Shown here one piece after another: positions 6,549 through 6,597 of a stretch of DNA of 6,597 nucleotides (position 1 is its first letter; each line of letters starts with the position of its first letter). A program made the translations under genes and the position numbers. A model generated the notes under the pieces. That model did no database searches. It was not told the DNA's origin and worked only from the letters and a program-made list of their open reading frames with translations. Origin of the DNA: Lachnospiraceae bacterium UBA7598 (GTDB lineage Bacteria > Bacillota > Clostridia > Lachnospirales > Lachnospiraceae); contig DLQV01000044.1 of assembly GCA_002474415.1 (NCBI GenBank), positions 2,919 through 9,515 of the forward strand, given 5' to 3'.

Positions 6549-6597
6549 TACATTTTTTCGTTTTTCAGCAGAAAGCATGCCTTTGTCAATAAAAAAC

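Noticed and set aside
6584..6589. A second minus-strand TTGACA upstream of the tRNA promoter.
   Set aside because: At the 17-base spacing the sequence is GAAAAA, with no -10 box.
1..6597. CRISPR array, insertion sequence or transposase.
   Set aside because: No regularly spaced repeats, no terminal inverted repeats around a gene, and no transposase or integrase motif were seen.

Overview
The window looks like chromosomal DNA from a low-to-mid GC Gram-positive bacterium, most likely a gut-type Clostridia (Bacillota) such as a Ruminococcus or Lachnospiraceae relative. The reasons are strong AGGAGG-type Shine-Dalgarno sites, three consensus sigma-A promoters with 17-base spacers, a lipobox lipoprotein, and a BspA-type (LRR_5) leucine-rich repeat protein of the kind common in gut Firmicutes. 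The genus cannot be fixed from the sequence.

Layout. Positions 20-4110 (minus strand) hold a tight two-gene operon. The upstream gene (4110 to 2086) encodes a membrane protein: an N-terminal transmembrane region, two Rossmann-like (TrkA_N/RCK-like) segments, and a C-terminal RyR (ryanodine-receptor repeat) domain. The downstream gene (2086 to 20) overlaps it by one base and encodes a TIR domain fused to about 13 BspA-type leucine-rich repeats. The 210-base gap at 4111-4320 carries two divergent promoters, each with perfect TTGACA and TATAAT boxes. The rightward promoter drives a 662-residue lipoprotein (4321-6309) of unknown function, with helical/TPR-like and coiled-coil regions and visibly lower GC. 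At the right edge lie a bidirectional hairpin terminator (about 6355-6399) and a minus-strand tRNA-Pro(UGG) with encoded CCA, its own consensus promoter and a hairpin in its 5' leader.

The most interesting element is the TIR-LRR / TM-Rossmann-RyR pair. TIR domains in bacteria often cleave NAD+ and make ADP-ribose-derived signals in antiphage defence. Rossmann and RyR domains are plausible nucleotide sensors, and the membrane segment could be an effector. The inference is a membrane-associated nucleotide-signalling or immune module in which the LRR part senses something and TIR signals to, or is controlled by, the RyR membrane protein. Nothing in the window proves defence. The neighbouring lipoprotein may or may not belong to the same system.
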